Assembly (NCBI GenBank): GCA_900769465.1
Contig: CAAGGT010000255.1
Location: 1 to 64,000 of the forward strand
Length of the DNA stretch: 64,000 nucleotides
Origin: Bacteroidaceae bacterium
GTDB taxonomy: Bacteria; Bacteroidota; Bacteroidia; Bacteroidales; Bacteroidaceae
Direction: 5' to 3'
The first letter of the stretch is position 1. Every line of letters begins with the position of its first letter. Below are positions 8,789-18,085 of this stretch, one piece after another. A program made the translations under genes and the position numbers. The notes under the pieces were generated by a model, which saw nothing but the letters and a program-made list of their open reading frames with translations, was not told the origin of the DNA and did no database searches.

Positions 8789-9984
8789 ATCTTATCCTTG
8801 TATATGTGGAACAATGAACGCACAAGCAAAGCCGCTGCGCAAAAATATATGGGTGTAGGATAGACCTGCAGGCCAAGCAGCGCTGTCAGCAGGAATAAAG
8901 CCACAAGCACCACCTGCACCCAGGCAATCTTCATCGGCCTGTGCTTTCTTATGTTGTAGACATAGAATGGCATCAGCACTAGAGCCAACGGGTTCAGCAA
9001 CACAATCAACCAGTTGACATCCACTGCCGGATGCTCCGAGAAAAGAGCCATAAAGAGCAACAATGCACCCGCCAATCCCTGCATCATCATCAGCAGCACG
9101 TCAACGCCCCAGTATGTCTTACGCCGGCGAAGTTCGCACAGCATAACGACAAAAGTAGCAATCAACAAAAGCATCGAAGCATTGAAAGGTGTGAAATTGC
9201 TGTGTACCATACTCTTTTTCTGCTCCTGAAGCAGAACCTTCGTCTCACGCACCACCTTGCGTTCCGTGCTGTCGGCCGCTACCACGTGCATATTGTCAAG
9301 AGATTCCATGAAATTGAGTGGCAGGAACTGTGACATACCAAGCGTAAGCGGCTTGTCAACATCGGCACCGAGCAGAAGATTTATACCAAAGAGATACCAG
9401 GGGTGTCTCTGCGAAGGCAACGCAAGGAGTTCGCGGTATGTTTTCCCTATCACAGCCTCTTGCCCGACAGGGACACACTCATCAGAAGGAACACCGTAAA
9501 CGACACTTACATTGCCGGAGAATGTCTCAAGGAGCTTGTCACGCACCTTTGTGGTGCAGTTATTGTCGAGGAAACGATAGCGGTACACCCTGTTTTCGGG
9601 CTTGATATTCAACAGCAACTGCCCGAAAAGGGCACGTGCCTCGTCATCACTCAACCCGATGACCTGTTCAACTACCCCCGAACCGCGCAAGGCATATTCG
9701 GGCAGAAACCTGTCATAATCGATGCAACCCACCATATAATCCGTCTGCCCAAGCACAAAACGCCAGACAAAGTTAGGAGTGCTGAAATCGAAACAGCCAT
9801 AATTGAACACGACATCAATATCTCGCGAAGTATCGCGATAGCGCAAGGCCGTATGACCATAGAGCGCATACGCCTCATCACCCGGCGAACAGGTGAGGAC
9901 ACTCACCGTCACCTCGGAACGTGCAGCCGTTACCGACATCAGGCACACTATGCAAGCCAGAAGCAAACGCTTTATTTTATTCAT
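8767..9984 (-). CDS. DUF4105 (Lnb N-terminal periplasmic domain-like) membrane protein
   Basis: Protein of 405 aa: signal peptide (about 1-23), a periplasmic domain of roughly 200 residues with the DUF4105 hallmarks (LTCSPGDEAYALYGHTALR near 34-52 and DNNCTTKVRDKLL near 142-154), then a C-terminal block of four or five membrane helices (about residues 265-395). The Cys/His/Asn-Cys pattern suggests a papain-like fold, but no activity is established that I know of. First gene of a two-gene minus-strand unit with the phosphatase homologue; promoter at 10011-10018. Confidence 0.8.
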   Translation of the reverse strand: MNKIKRLLLACIVCLMSVTAARSEVTVSVLTCSPGDEAYALYGHTALRYRDTSRDIDVVFNYGCFDFSTPNFVWRFVLGQTDYMVGCIDYDRFLPEYALRGSGVVEQVIGLSDDEARALFGQLLLNIKPENRVYRYRFLDNNCTTKVRDKLLETFSGNVSVVYGVPSDECVPVGQEAVIGKTYRELLALPSQRHPWYLFGINLLLGADVDKPLTLGMSQFLPLNFMESLDNMHVVAADSTERKVVRETKVLLQEQKKSMVHSNFTPFNASMLLLIATFVVMLCELRRRKTYWGVDVLLMMMQGLAGALLLFMALFSEHPAVDVNWLIVLLNPLALVLMPFYVYNIRKHRPMKIAWVQVVLVALFLLTALLGLQVYPTPIYFCAAALLVRSLFHIYKDKICDLNIV

Positions 9985-10007
9985 AAAATCACCTCTTTAC
10001 ATATTTT

Positions 10008-10028
10008 TTGCAAATATAGTGACAAACG
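10008..10028 (-). promoter_or_regulatory. Promoter of the DUF4105-phosphatase unit
   Basis: On the minus strand this reads a -7 box TATATTTG (complement of 10011-10018) inside a 21-nt segment identical to the wzi promoter segment at 42721-42741. The start codon at 9984 lies about 27 nt downstream of the box. Confidence 0.6.
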
Positions 10029-10176
10029 GGCGAAACAATATCAAGCTTGCCCGAATATTTCACCCCAAAGAGATACAGAAACCAGCAAGATGTTATAATT
10101 ATACGTTTATTCTCCAAATAATGGACATTTGCAATATCTTTAACCATTTTTATTCAAAAATATGGATTATTTACCC

Positions 10177-10184
10177 TATCTTTG
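10177..10184 (+). promoter_or_regulatory. -7 box upstream of coaX operon
   Basis: TATCTTTG fits TAnnTTTG. No clear -33 element. Transcription from here would cover coaX through the CNNM gene. Confidence 0.55.
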
Positions 10185-10273
10185 CAGTCAAATTGCAAAC
10201 AGACGTTCCACATTGGATGGGACAGACAAAAAACCACACTGCACCTTTTTGCAGAATTTTTAAACATACAGGC

Positions 10274-11002
10274 TTGAATCTTATTATTGACATAGGGAAC
10301 AACAGTGCAAAATTCTTTCTTTTCAAAGGAGAGCAGATTATTCTCCACACAAGAAAGAGCAACTCATCGTTTGATGTCATTGATGAATGGAGCAGCCAAT
10401 ATGATATTGAAAAAGCCATCATTTCATCTGTCATAGCAGAGAGTGCCGCACTGCAATCGGCCATCTCAAGGCTCAAATGCCCTGTGATACGATTCTGCAA
10501 CACAATGCCCTTGCCAATAGAGATAGGCTACAGGACACCGCAGACACTTGGAAGCGACAGAATCGCAGCTGCTGTAGGCGCGTGGAGTGCCGCGCCGGGC
10601 CGCAACATCATGGTGATAGATGCCGGCAGCGCCATAACGGTCGATTTCATCGACAGGAACGGCAAATACCACGGAGGCAACATAGCACCGGGTATAAAAA
10701 TGCGCCTTAAGGCATTGCACGAATACACCGACCGACTGCCCATGGTTGAGAAAGAGGGTGACACTCCCACCATCGGTTATGACACCGAGACAGCCATCAG
10801 AAGCGGTGTGATGAACGGCATTTGTCACGAAATGGACGGCTACATTAACGAATTTAAACAAAAATATTGCGATGTTTTGGTTTTTTTAACGGGCGGTGAC
10901 GAAAAACCTTTGAAAAATCGCATAAAAAATTGCATCTTTGCAGACAAATATCTGGTCGCCAAAGGACTGAATAGAATTTTAACCGATTATGTCAATGAAT
11001 AA
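10274..11002 (+). CDS. coaX: Type III pantothenate kinase, TTG start
   Basis: Protein of 242 aa that phosphorylates pantothenate, the first step of coenzyme A synthesis (CoaX type, ASKHA fold). Visible motifs: NLIIDIGNNSAKFFLF at the very N-terminus (P-loop-like DIGN), GSDRIAAAVGAW, DAGSAITVDF, GGNIAPGIKMRLKAL and TGGD near the end. Homologues begin one residue before NL, exactly where a TTG codon stands (10274-10276), so I choose TTG. The alternative ATG at 10217 would add 19 residues without family support, though it sits closer to the promoter. The stop overlaps the next gene by 14 nt. Confidence 0.87.
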   Translation: MNLIIDIGNNSAKFFLFKGEQIILHTRKSNSSFDVIDEWSSQYDIEKAIISSVIAESAALQSAISRLKCPVIRFCNTMPLPIEIGYRTPQTLGSDRIAAAVGAWSAAPGRNIMVIDAGSAITVDFIDRNGKYHGGNIAPGIKMRLKALHEYTDRLPMVEKEGDTPTIGYDTETAIRSGVMNGICHEMDGYINEFKQKYCDVLVFLTGGDEKPLKNRIKNCIFADKYLVAKGLNRILTDYVNE

Positions 11003-12260
11003 AAAGATATTTGCAATACTGGCAATAATGTTTTCCGTTATCGGCGCATGGGCCGACAATGGAATAAACTCCCCATACTCACGCTATGGTCTGGGTATCC
11101 TCTCGAACCAGAGTCTCGGCATCAACAGACAGATGGGCGGTTTGGGTTACGCATTGCGCAGCCACCGTTTCATCAACATACAAAACCCCGCATCGTTTTC
11201 CGAAGCCGACACGCTAACAATGCTCATAGAGACAGGATTCTCAATGCAGAACGTCAATTTCAAGGAGGGCAACAAGCGCATCAACGCAAAGAATGCGAGC
11301 TTCGACTACCTTGCCATACAGTTCCGTCTGTGCAGGAATCTTGGTCTATCGGCAGGTTTCCTGCCCTACTCTAAGGTAGGATATTCGTTCAGCACCACGT
11401 CCTCACAAGGAACCAACGAGGTACACAGCGAGACATACAGCGGAACAGGCGGTCTCTACATGCCCTACCTGGGACTCGGTTGGAGACCATTCCCCTGGGT
11501 TGCTGTCGGTGTTACAGGTTCATTCCTGTATGGAGATATCACCCATAACGTGTCATCAGAGTTCACGAACAGTACAAACCGTTCAAAGACATACACGGCC
11601 ACGTTCAGGAACTACAAAGTTGACTTTGGTTTACAATTTATGGCCAAACTTGCAGCAAAGCACCACTTGACATTGGGAGCATCATACTCACTTGGACACA
11701 GCCTGAATGCCAAAGCGACTTTGAAAAGCTCAACATCGGGAGCCACAGACGAGATCACCATCCCCAATGGTTTCTATCTCCCGCACACCTATGGCGGTGG
11801 ATTGGCATACAGATACAATGACAGGCTGACCATTGGAGCCGACTACACCTTTCAGCAATGGAGTACTTCGACATTCTTTGACAGCCGCAACGGCAACATT
11901 GAAGACAGAATAAGCACAGGAACCGACAGACACAAGATATCAGTGGGAGCGGAATACTCTCCAAACCAGATATCAAAGAATCTGCTCAAGATGATGAGCT
12001 ACAGAGCCGGAATCCATTACGCACAGCCATACACAAAGATAAACGGACAGGAGGGTTGCGACGAATATGGTGTCAGCGCAGGTGTTTCAATACCGTTCTA
12101 CAACAACAATAACACCTACAGCCACGCCACGCTTCACATTTCGGGAGAGTTTGTCCATTTGGAGCCACGTTCTGCAGGGATGATAACCGAGAACTATTTG
12201 AGAATTAATATCGGCATCACGTTCAACGAGAGCTGGTTCATGAAGTTAAGAGTAAGATAA
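10989..12260 (+). CDS. Outer membrane beta-barrel protein (FadL/OmpP1-like)
   Basis: Protein of 423 aa with a signal peptide (about 1-24, ending AWADN), then NGINSPYSRYGLGILSN and a long run of alternating amphipathic strands with glycine/aromatic girdles (for example YMPYLGLGWRPFPWVAVGVTG), typical of OmpP1/FadL-like or PorV-like Bacteroidetes barrels. The start could be 10989 (MSMNKK) or 10995 (MNKK); both are inside coaX. It is followed 20 nt later by the TPR gene. Probably a surface transport or assembly protein; ligand unknown. Confidence 0.75.
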   Translation: MSMNKKIFAILAIMFSVIGAWADNGINSPYSRYGLGILSNQSLGINRQMGGLGYALRSHRFINIQNPASFSEADTLTMLIETGFSMQNVNFKEGNKRINAKNASFDYLAIQFRLCRNLGLSAGFLPYSKVGYSFSTTSSQGTNEVHSETYSGTGGLYMPYLGLGWRPFPWVAVGVTGSFLYGDITHNVSSEFTNSTNRSKTYTATFRNYKVDFGLQFMAKLAAKHHLTLGASYSLGHSLNAKATLKSSTSGATDEITIPNGFYLPHTYGGGLAYRYNDRLTIGADYTFQQWSTSTFFDSRNGNIEDRISTGTDRHKISVGAEYSPNQISKNLLKMMSYRAGIHYAQPYTKINGQEGCDEYGVSAGVSIPFYNNNNTYSHATLHISGEFVHLEPRSAGMITENYLRINIGITFNESWFMKLRVR

Positions 12261-12280
12261 ACAAAAAACATACGACAAAG

Positions 12281-13708
12281 ATGAAAAAATTATTATTGGC
12301 ATTTTTCGCATTTGCAGCAATTGCCGCAAACGCACAGAACGGTGTTAGCAACCCCTATCGTTTCGGTCAGGGCGAGGACAGCGTACGATGCATACAGAGC
12401 ATCAGCATCATGAACACCAACGTAAAGAACAAGGAGTACAAGATTGCATACAATGCTTGGAAGATTCTTTTCGACGAGTTCCCCGTTGCACGTGTCGATA
12501 CCTACACTAACGGAATCAAGATTCTCAATGATTTCATCGCCAACGAGGCCGACCCACAGAAGAAAGAGGAGTACATCAACGAACTCATGTCAGTGTATGA
12601 CCAGCAGATAAAGTATCTCGACCAGCTCCAGGCACTCACAAAGACAAAGTTGTCCGAGGGCCAGATTCTTGGTAGAAAGGCAATTGACTACATCAAATAC
12701 CGCAAGGATGCTCCTGCCGAGGAGGTTTATGACATGCTTGCAAGGTCTGTTGCACTCGAGCAGGGCAAGTCGGAGTATGTGGTTACCGAGCTGTTCATGA
12801 AGTATTCGGGCTTGAAGTACAAGAACGACCCAAGCCACGGCGAGCAGATTATCGAGGACTACCTCAACGCATCGGTATACATCGTTGACGTACTCGACAA
12901 GTACCACGACAACATCGAGGCTTGCCTGAAGAAGTACCAGGAAGAGGGTGATCCAAAAGACAGCATCAACGCCGGCAAGTACAGCAAGATGATTGATGCT
13001 TCACGTGTTGCAAAGAGCAACATCGATGCCTACTTCATCAACAGCGGCGCAGCTTCTTGCGAGGACTTGGACCGTATATATGCACCTCTCATCGAGGAGA
13101 ACAAGGACAACATCGAGTACCTGAACAAGGTCATCACCGTAATGGCCATGCTCAAGTGTACCAACCAGGATGCATACCTTGCAGCATCGGAGTATGCCTT
13201 TGAGATAGACCCTAACCCAACATCAAAAGCAGCCATGGGTTGCGGTTACCGCTATTTCAAGAGAGGCGACATCGACAAGGCTATGGAGTACTTTGACCGC
13301 GCCATCGAGCTTGAGGCCAGTGTGACCAACAAGTCAGAGCTCTGCTACAAGGTTGCCGACATCTACTACAATTTGAGCAAATATGGCAAGGCGCGTTCAT
13401 ATGCACAGAAGGCACTCGCCCTCAACTCAAAATATGGCGCACCTCACATCCTCATTGCACAGTGCTATGCGGCTACACCCAACTGGAGCGAGGACAACAC
13501 CCTCAACAACTGCACATACTACCTGTGCCTTGACCGTCTGGAGCGTGCAAAGAACGTTGACCCATCAGTAAAACGCGAGGCCGACAAGCTGATTGCTTCA
13601 TACAAGAAGTACACTCCTTCTAACGAGGAGCTGTTCATGAAGGGCTACAAGACCGGTGAAAAAGTAACTATCGGCGGTTGGATAAATGAAACAACAACTA
13701 TCCGCTAA
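12281..13708 (+). CDS. Secreted TPR-repeat protein
   Basis: Protein of 475 aa with a signal peptide (about 1-18, ending ANAQ). The mature part is helical, with tetratricopeptide repeats best seen near residues 325-395 (AAMGCGYRYFKRGDIDKAME, then YYNLSKYGKARSYAQKALAL). The first 320 residues are more divergent helical repeats. Such proteins act as periplasmic scaffolds. It lies between an outer-membrane barrel and the LptC-like lipoprotein gene, which it overlaps by 23 nt, suggesting a link to envelope assembly. Precise partner unknown. Confidence 0.75.
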   Translation: MKKLLLAFFAFAAIAANAQNGVSNPYRFGQGEDSVRCIQSISIMNTNVKNKEYKIAYNAWKILFDEFPVARVDTYTNGIKILNDFIANEADPQKKEEYINELMSVYDQQIKYLDQLQALTKTKLSEGQILGRKAIDYIKYRKDAPAEEVYDMLARSVALEQGKSEYVVTELFMKYSGLKYKNDPSHGEQIIEDYLNASVYIVDVLDKYHDNIEACLKKYQEEGDPKDSINAGKYSKMIDASRVAKSNIDAYFINSGAASCEDLDRIYAPLIEENKDNIEYLNKVITVMAMLKCTNQDAYLAASEYAFEIDPNPTSKAAMGCGYRYFKRGDIDKAMEYFDRAIELEASVTNKSELCYKVADIYYNLSKYGKARSYAQKALALNSKYGAPHILIAQCYAATPNWSEDNTLNNCTYYLCLDRLERAKNVDPSVKREADKLIASYKKYTPSNEELFMKGYKTGEKVTIGGWINETTTIR

Positions 13709-14270
13709 TACAAGCCTGACAATATGCCGTACAACAACTGCCGTCATGGCAGTTGTTGTACTGATTTTACTATACTCGTGCAAGGAGAACACACGAGGCA
13801 GCATACCCGCTTTCGAGAACCCCGACTCGGTAGCCCTGATGAGTACATACGGTGTCAGCACCGTAATAAGTGATTCGGGGCACATACGCTACAAGATAGA
13901 TGCCGACGAGTGGATTGTATACAGCAAACGCAATCCGCCCTATTGGGCATTCGAGAAAGGTCTGTATCTTGAAAAGTTCGACACACTGATGAATGTCGAA
14001 GCCACAATAAAATGCGACACAGCATTCTATTTCAACGAGATGAAGCTGTGGAAGCTAATTGGCAATGTGGACATGACCAACCCCAAGAGCCAACGTTTCT
14101 ACACCGATCTGCTCTATTGGGATCAGGAAGAGAAAATCATCTATTCCGACGCATACATCAGAGTGGAACAGGAAGACCAGATTACTGAGGGCGTCGGGTT
14201 TTCATCAAACCAAGACCTTTCGGTGTGGCAAATAAGAAACACCAAAGGAATTTACACCGTTGAAAAATAA
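13686..14270 (+). CDS. lptC: LptC-like LPS export lipoprotein
   Basis: Protein of 194 aa: a hydrophobic N-terminus with Cys32 in a lipobox-like LLYSC, then an OstA/LptC-type beta-jellyroll (RYKIDADEWIVYSK, KCDTAFYFNEMKLWKLIGNV, LYWDQEEKIIYSDAYIRVEQ, ITEGVGFSSNQDLSVWQI). This repeat of strand pairs with the ending GxGxxxxxDL is the LptC signature in Bacteroidetes. It would receive LPS from LptB2FG and pass it to LptA at the periplasmic side. Overlaps the preceding TPR gene by 23 nt and precedes the CNNM gene by 3 nt. Confidence 0.82.
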   Translation: MKQQLSANTSLTICRTTTAVMAVVVLILLYSCKENTRGSIPAFENPDSVALMSTYGVSTVISDSGHIRYKIDADEWIVYSKRNPPYWAFEKGLYLEKFDTLMNVEATIKCDTAFYFNEMKLWKLIGNVDMTNPKSQRFYTDLLYWDQEEKIIYSDAYIRVEQEDQITEGVGFSSNQDLSVWQIRNTKGIYTVEK

Positions 14271-14273
14271 CAA

Positions 14274-15548
14274 ATGTTGACACCGATATTATCACTGTTA
14301 CTCTCACTTACCGTAGTCATACTGTTCTCGGCACTCTTTTCGGGAATGGAAATAGCATTCGTGTCATCGAATAGGCTACTCCTGGGCATTGACCAGAACA
14401 ACCGTTCCATCACATCGTTTGTGATAAACAAGTTCTACTCCAACAGCAACAACTTTATCTCATCGCTTCTTGTGGGCAACAACATATCCATAGTCATCTA
14501 TGGTATGCTGATGGCAGAGCTGCTCAACATGACAATACTCAAGGGGATGGAAGAGGCCACCTCGCTCAATCTGCTTCTTGAGACAGTGATATCGACCATC
14601 GTAATCATCTTCACCGGCGAATTCATTCCCAAAGCTCTGTTCCGCATCAACCCCAACCGCTCATTGAAGCGCTTTGCACTGATAACATACCCCATATACA
14701 TACTCCTTTACCCACTCTCGCGTTTCACGGCGATATGTTCATCACTGTTGCTGCGCCTTGCAGGCATAAGAATCAAGGACGAGACACGCGACACCACCTT
14801 TTCAAAGACCGAGCTGAACAACCTGATTCTGGCATCAATCGAGAATGCCGAGAGCGAAGAGGCAATTGACAACGATGTGCGCATCTTCCAGAACGCGCTC
14901 GATTTCTCAAGCATCAAGGTAAGGGATTGCCTTGTTCCACGCACCGAGATTGAAGCCGTGGAATACAACACACCTCTCGAGGAGCTGAAATCGGTATTCA
15001 TAGAGTCGGGACACTCCAAGATTGTCGTGTACAAGGAGAACATCGATGACATCATAGGCTACATACACTCCTCGGAGCTTTTCCGCCTGAACAAGAAATG
15101 GCAACAGAAGATATGCAAGATGCCGATAGTCCCTGAGACACTCTCGGCACAGAAACTCATGCGCACACTGATGCAGCAGAAAAAATCATTGGCAGTGGTT
15201 GTCGATGAATTCGGCGGTACATCGGGTATCGTTTCACTCGAAGACCTTGTAGAGGAAATCATCGGCGAAATAGAGGACGAACACGACAACCAGAACCTTG
15301 TTGCCAAGTCATTGGGTAACAACGAATACATCCTGTCGGGCCGTCTTGAAATAGAACGCATAAACGAGCTGTTCGACCTGGGCATACCCGAATCAGATGA
15401 GTATCAGACACTTGGCGGTTTCATCCTTGCACATCACCAGCGTTTTCCACAGCTCAACGAAGTCATCAGCATAGGCAAGTACAGGATACGCCCCATAAAG
15501 CAGCACAGCACCAAAATCGAATTGGTTAAACTCTCTTTGGCAGGATAA
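14274..15548 (+). CDS. CNNM/CorC-type hemolysin-like membrane protein (DUF21-CBS-CorC_HlyC)
   Basis: Protein of 424 aa with the complete order of this family: DUF21 membrane domain with four helices (about 1-165, including SGMEIAFVSSNR and FTGEFIPKALFR), a tandem CBS pair (about 205-325, VRDCLVPRTEIEAVEYN and VVVDEFGGTSGIVSLEDLVE), and a C-terminal CorC_HlyC domain (about 340-420). Family members are linked to magnesium or other cation export; in Bacteroidetes the gliding-associated GldE is a relative. Nucleotide sensing by the CBS pair is likely. Directly downstream of lptC. Confidence 0.9.
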   Translation: MLTPILSLLLSLTVVILFSALFSGMEIAFVSSNRLLLGIDQNNRSITSFVINKFYSNSNNFISSLLVGNNISIVIYGMLMAELLNMTILKGMEEATSLNLLLETVISTIVIIFTGEFIPKALFRINPNRSLKRFALITYPIYILLYPLSRFTAICSSLLLRLAGIRIKDETRDTTFSKTELNNLILASIENAESEEAIDNDVRIFQNALDFSSIKVRDCLVPRTEIEAVEYNTPLEELKSVFIESGHSKIVVYKENIDDIIGYIHSSELFRLNKKWQQKICKMPIVPETLSAQKLMRTLMQQKKSLAVVVDEFGGTSGIVSLEDLVEEIIGEIEDEHDNQNLVAKSLGNNEYILSGRLEIERINELFDLGIPESDEYQTLGGFILAHHQRFPQLNEVISIGKYRIRPIKQHSTKIELVKLSLAG

Positions 15549-15599
15549 AGTACCCTGCACTCCACTACTGCAAACCGGCCAGGGCGCAGTTTCCCCCGA

Positions 15600-15642
15600 G
15601 CAATGGGCAAAAATCACAAAAAAGGTGATTTTTGCCCATTGC
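15600..15642 (+). terminator. Terminator after the coaX-CNNM operon
   Basis: An 18-bp perfect stem (15600-15617 with 15625-15642) has a 7-nt A-rich loop; CTTTTTG follows about 8 nt later. It separates the CNNM gene from the PpiD-like gene, which has its own -7 box. Confidence 0.65.
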
Positions 15643-15689
15643 AGCGTTAACTTTTTGCCCAAGTATTACAATAATTCAAAGCATTTTAG

Positions 15690-15697
15690 TAACTTTG
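15690..15697 (+). promoter_or_regulatory. -7 box of the PpiD-like gene
   Basis: TAACTTTG fits TAnnTTTG and lies 51 nt before the start codon, downstream of the terminator at 15600-15642. Confidence 0.55.
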
Positions 15698-15748
15698 CCG
15701 TGTTGTACACATAAAAATATATAATAAACTAAAAATAAAATTTGATTT

Positions 15749-17953
15749 ATGGCTACATTACAAAAGCTACGTAACAAAGGCTCACTGCTCATCGTCTTCA
15801 TTGGCGTTGCACTTTTCGCATTCATAGCAGGAGACATTGTAAAACTTTTCCAGAAGGCACCCGAGGAGGCTGTTGTCGGCACAATCAATGGCGAAGGAAT
15901 TAAGGTAAGTGATTTCTACACATTCCGCAACCAGTGCGAGCAGGCATACTCATTGCTCAACAACGCCAATGTCCTCAACGAGAGTAACCAGGAGGAGATC
16001 ACACAGATGGCGTGGAACACACTCACAAACTACAAGTCATTGCAGACACAGGCAGCTGCTGCAGGCCTCACTGTAACACCCGAGGAGCTCAGCTACGTCC
16101 TCAGCACCAACTGGGGCGGCATTGCACAGCAGTACACAAGCCGTCTGCCACAGGCGTTCTCAACACAGACCGGTGCGTTCAATGTAGAGTTCATCAACTC
16201 TATCAACACTGAATACAACACCAGCAAGGAGAGCGGCTCAATGCCCGAGGAGCTTGCCAACCTGCACGATGCATGGAAGTTCATCGAAACAAGCATCACC
16301 TGCGACATCATCAGCAGAAAGCTCATGAGCATCTTTGCGTTCTGTTCGGCAACACCCAATCAGGCTGTGGCAAAGAGCAATTTCGACCTCAACGACAACA
16401 CATACAGCGTTGAGATTGCAGCATATCCTTATGAGAACTACGCCGACGACAAGGTGGCTGTGAGCGACGAGGATATCGAGAACTTCTACAACACAAACAA
16501 AGACAACTACTTTGAAGTTCCATTCGACCTCTATGACATCTTCTACATCAACCAGGAAATCAAGCCCACAAGCGAGGACATCAACGCTGTACGCGCAGAA
16601 CTTGACAGACACGCAGAATCATTGAAGGAGGAGAATGCCGACGTGAACGACATCGCGCTCTACTCTTCAACAGAATGCCCATACGACGGCTTCTTGTGGA
16701 CTATCGACGCCATCACAATCGACAGCGAGAGCCAGACATACGTGAACAAGTTCAAGGAGAACCACAAATTCCACGTACAGCAGAACAACGTTGGCGAGGT
16801 TGTTGCACCATTCGAGGACAAGAACGACAACACCATCAGCCTTGTAATGAACGTGAGAAAGACAATGGTCCCCGACACAATCAAATTGCGCGCAATCGCA
16901 ATCCAGAGCGAATCGGCCGAGGAACTCACAGCAACAGCCGACAGCCTGCTCAACGCCTTGAACAACAAGGCCGACTTTGACAAGATTGCCGAGAACTACA
17001 GCGCAGACACCGTTGAGTTCAAGACCAAGAATTTCATAACAACCATCGGTTTCATCCCGACACCCGAGGCACAGAACCAGGTATACACAGCAAAGGTGAA
17101 TGAGTATGACATGATCGATTTCGGTCCTAACGCAAAGCTCATTTTCCAGGTACTGGAAAAGAAGGGTGAAGTTGAGGCATACGACCCGCTCATCATCGAG
17201 CGCAAGATACCTGTAAGCGCCGACACATACAACAAGGAGTACAACAAGTTGAGCCAGTTGGTGACATCTTGCAAGGATGCCGAGGAGTTGCAGAAGAATA
17301 TCCTCTCTACATCATACCGTCTTGAGCAGCAGCGTTCAGTGAACTCAAGCAACCAGAACATCGCGAACAAGCCCGGTACAAGAGACCTGTTGAGATGGGT
17401 TCTCGGTGGCAGAAACGTTGGTGAAATCTCTAACATTTATGAGTACATCTCAGGCAACAAGAAATATTTCATCGTTGCAGCAATCAAGGAGGTTACACCA
17501 AAGGGACACGTTGCACTTGACAAGGTTAAGGAGGGTATCAAGTTCCAGCTCATCAACGACAAGAAGGGCGACCTCATTGCAGCAGAGCTCAATGGCAAGA
17601 ACATCGATGAACTCAAGGCCAACGAGAACATCAAGTTCAGCACAACCGACCAGGTTGAGTACAAGAAAGCAACATCAGTACAGTCAATCAACGCCGACGA
17701 ACTCGTAATCAGTGCAGCAGTTGCCAAGATGCAAGCAGGCGAAACAAGCGCTCCTATCAAGGGCAACAACGCTGTATATGTTGTAAAGGTTATCTCTAAA
17801 GAGGCAAAGAACGGTGAGTTCAACGCACAGACAGAGGCCGACTACATCCAGTCACTCGATTTCTATGGCAACCCCAACGTCATCGGTCAGCTTATCCAGG
17901 ATGCGATAGGCAACACTTATGAGGTTGAGAACAGAGTATACGAGCATCTGTAA
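15749..17953 (+). CDS. PpiD-like membrane-anchored peptidylprolyl isomerase/chaperone
   Basis: Protein of 734 aa. An N-terminal membrane anchor (about residues 9-35, LLIVFIGVALFAFIAGDIVK) is followed by a SurA_N-type helical chaperone region (about 40-230) and parvulin-like rotamase segments (around 345-455 and a degenerate copy further on, GGRNVGEISNIYEYISGNKK). Such proteins assist folding of outer-membrane proteins in the periplasm near the Sec translocon. The gene has its own promoter and a terminator right after it. The length is usual for Bacteroidetes SurA_N_3/PpiD proteins. Confidence 0.88.
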   Translation: MATLQKLRNKGSLLIVFIGVALFAFIAGDIVKLFQKAPEEAVVGTINGEGIKVSDFYTFRNQCEQAYSLLNNANVLNESNQEEITQMAWNTLTNYKSLQTQAAAAGLTVTPEELSYVLSTNWGGIAQQYTSRLPQAFSTQTGAFNVEFINSINTEYNTSKESGSMPEELANLHDAWKFIETSITCDIISRKLMSIFAFCSATPNQAVAKSNFDLNDNTYSVEIAAYPYENYADDKVAVSDEDIENFYNTNKDNYFEVPFDLYDIFYINQEIKPTSEDINAVRAELDRHAESLKEENADVNDIALYSSTECPYDGFLWTIDAITIDSESQTYVNKFKENHKFHVQQNNVGEVVAPFEDKNDNTISLVMNVRKTMVPDTIKLRAIAIQSESAEELTATADSLLNALNNKADFDKIAENYSADTVEFKTKNFITTIGFIPTPEAQNQVYTAKVNEYDMIDFGPNAKLIFQVLEKKGEVEAYDPLIIERKIPVSADTYNKEYNKLSQLVTSCKDAEELQKNILSTSYRLEQQRSVNSSNQNIANKPGTRDLLRWVLGGRNVGEISNIYEYISGNKKYFIVAAIKEVTPKGHVALDKVKEGIKFQLINDKKGDLIAAELNGKNIDELKANENIKFSTTDQVEYKKATSVQSINADELVISAAVAKMQAGETSAPIKGNNAVYVVKVISKEAKNGEFNAQTEADYIQSLDFYGNPNVIGQLIQDAIGNTYEVENRVYEHL

Positions 17954-17978
17954 TTCCCAACCCGTACAGATGTTCAAA

Positions 17979-18016
17979 AATCAGGACAGCCGAATGGCTG
18001 TCCTGATTCGTTTTTA
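17979..18016 (+). terminator. Rho-independent terminator after the PpiD-like gene
   Basis: A 13-bp perfect stem (17979-17991 with 17996-18008), a GAAT loop, then CGTTTTTA: a classic intrinsic terminator. Confidence 0.88.
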
Positions 18017-18085
18017 TAAAGATAGTAAGGATAACGCCTCAATCATAAACGTACACTGTGAGTTTTTCCAACACAAGCGATGGTG

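Noticed and set aside
9403..10098. Open frame of 231 codons on the plus strand opposite the DUF4105 gene
   Set aside because: Antisense of a well supported gene; no family signal.
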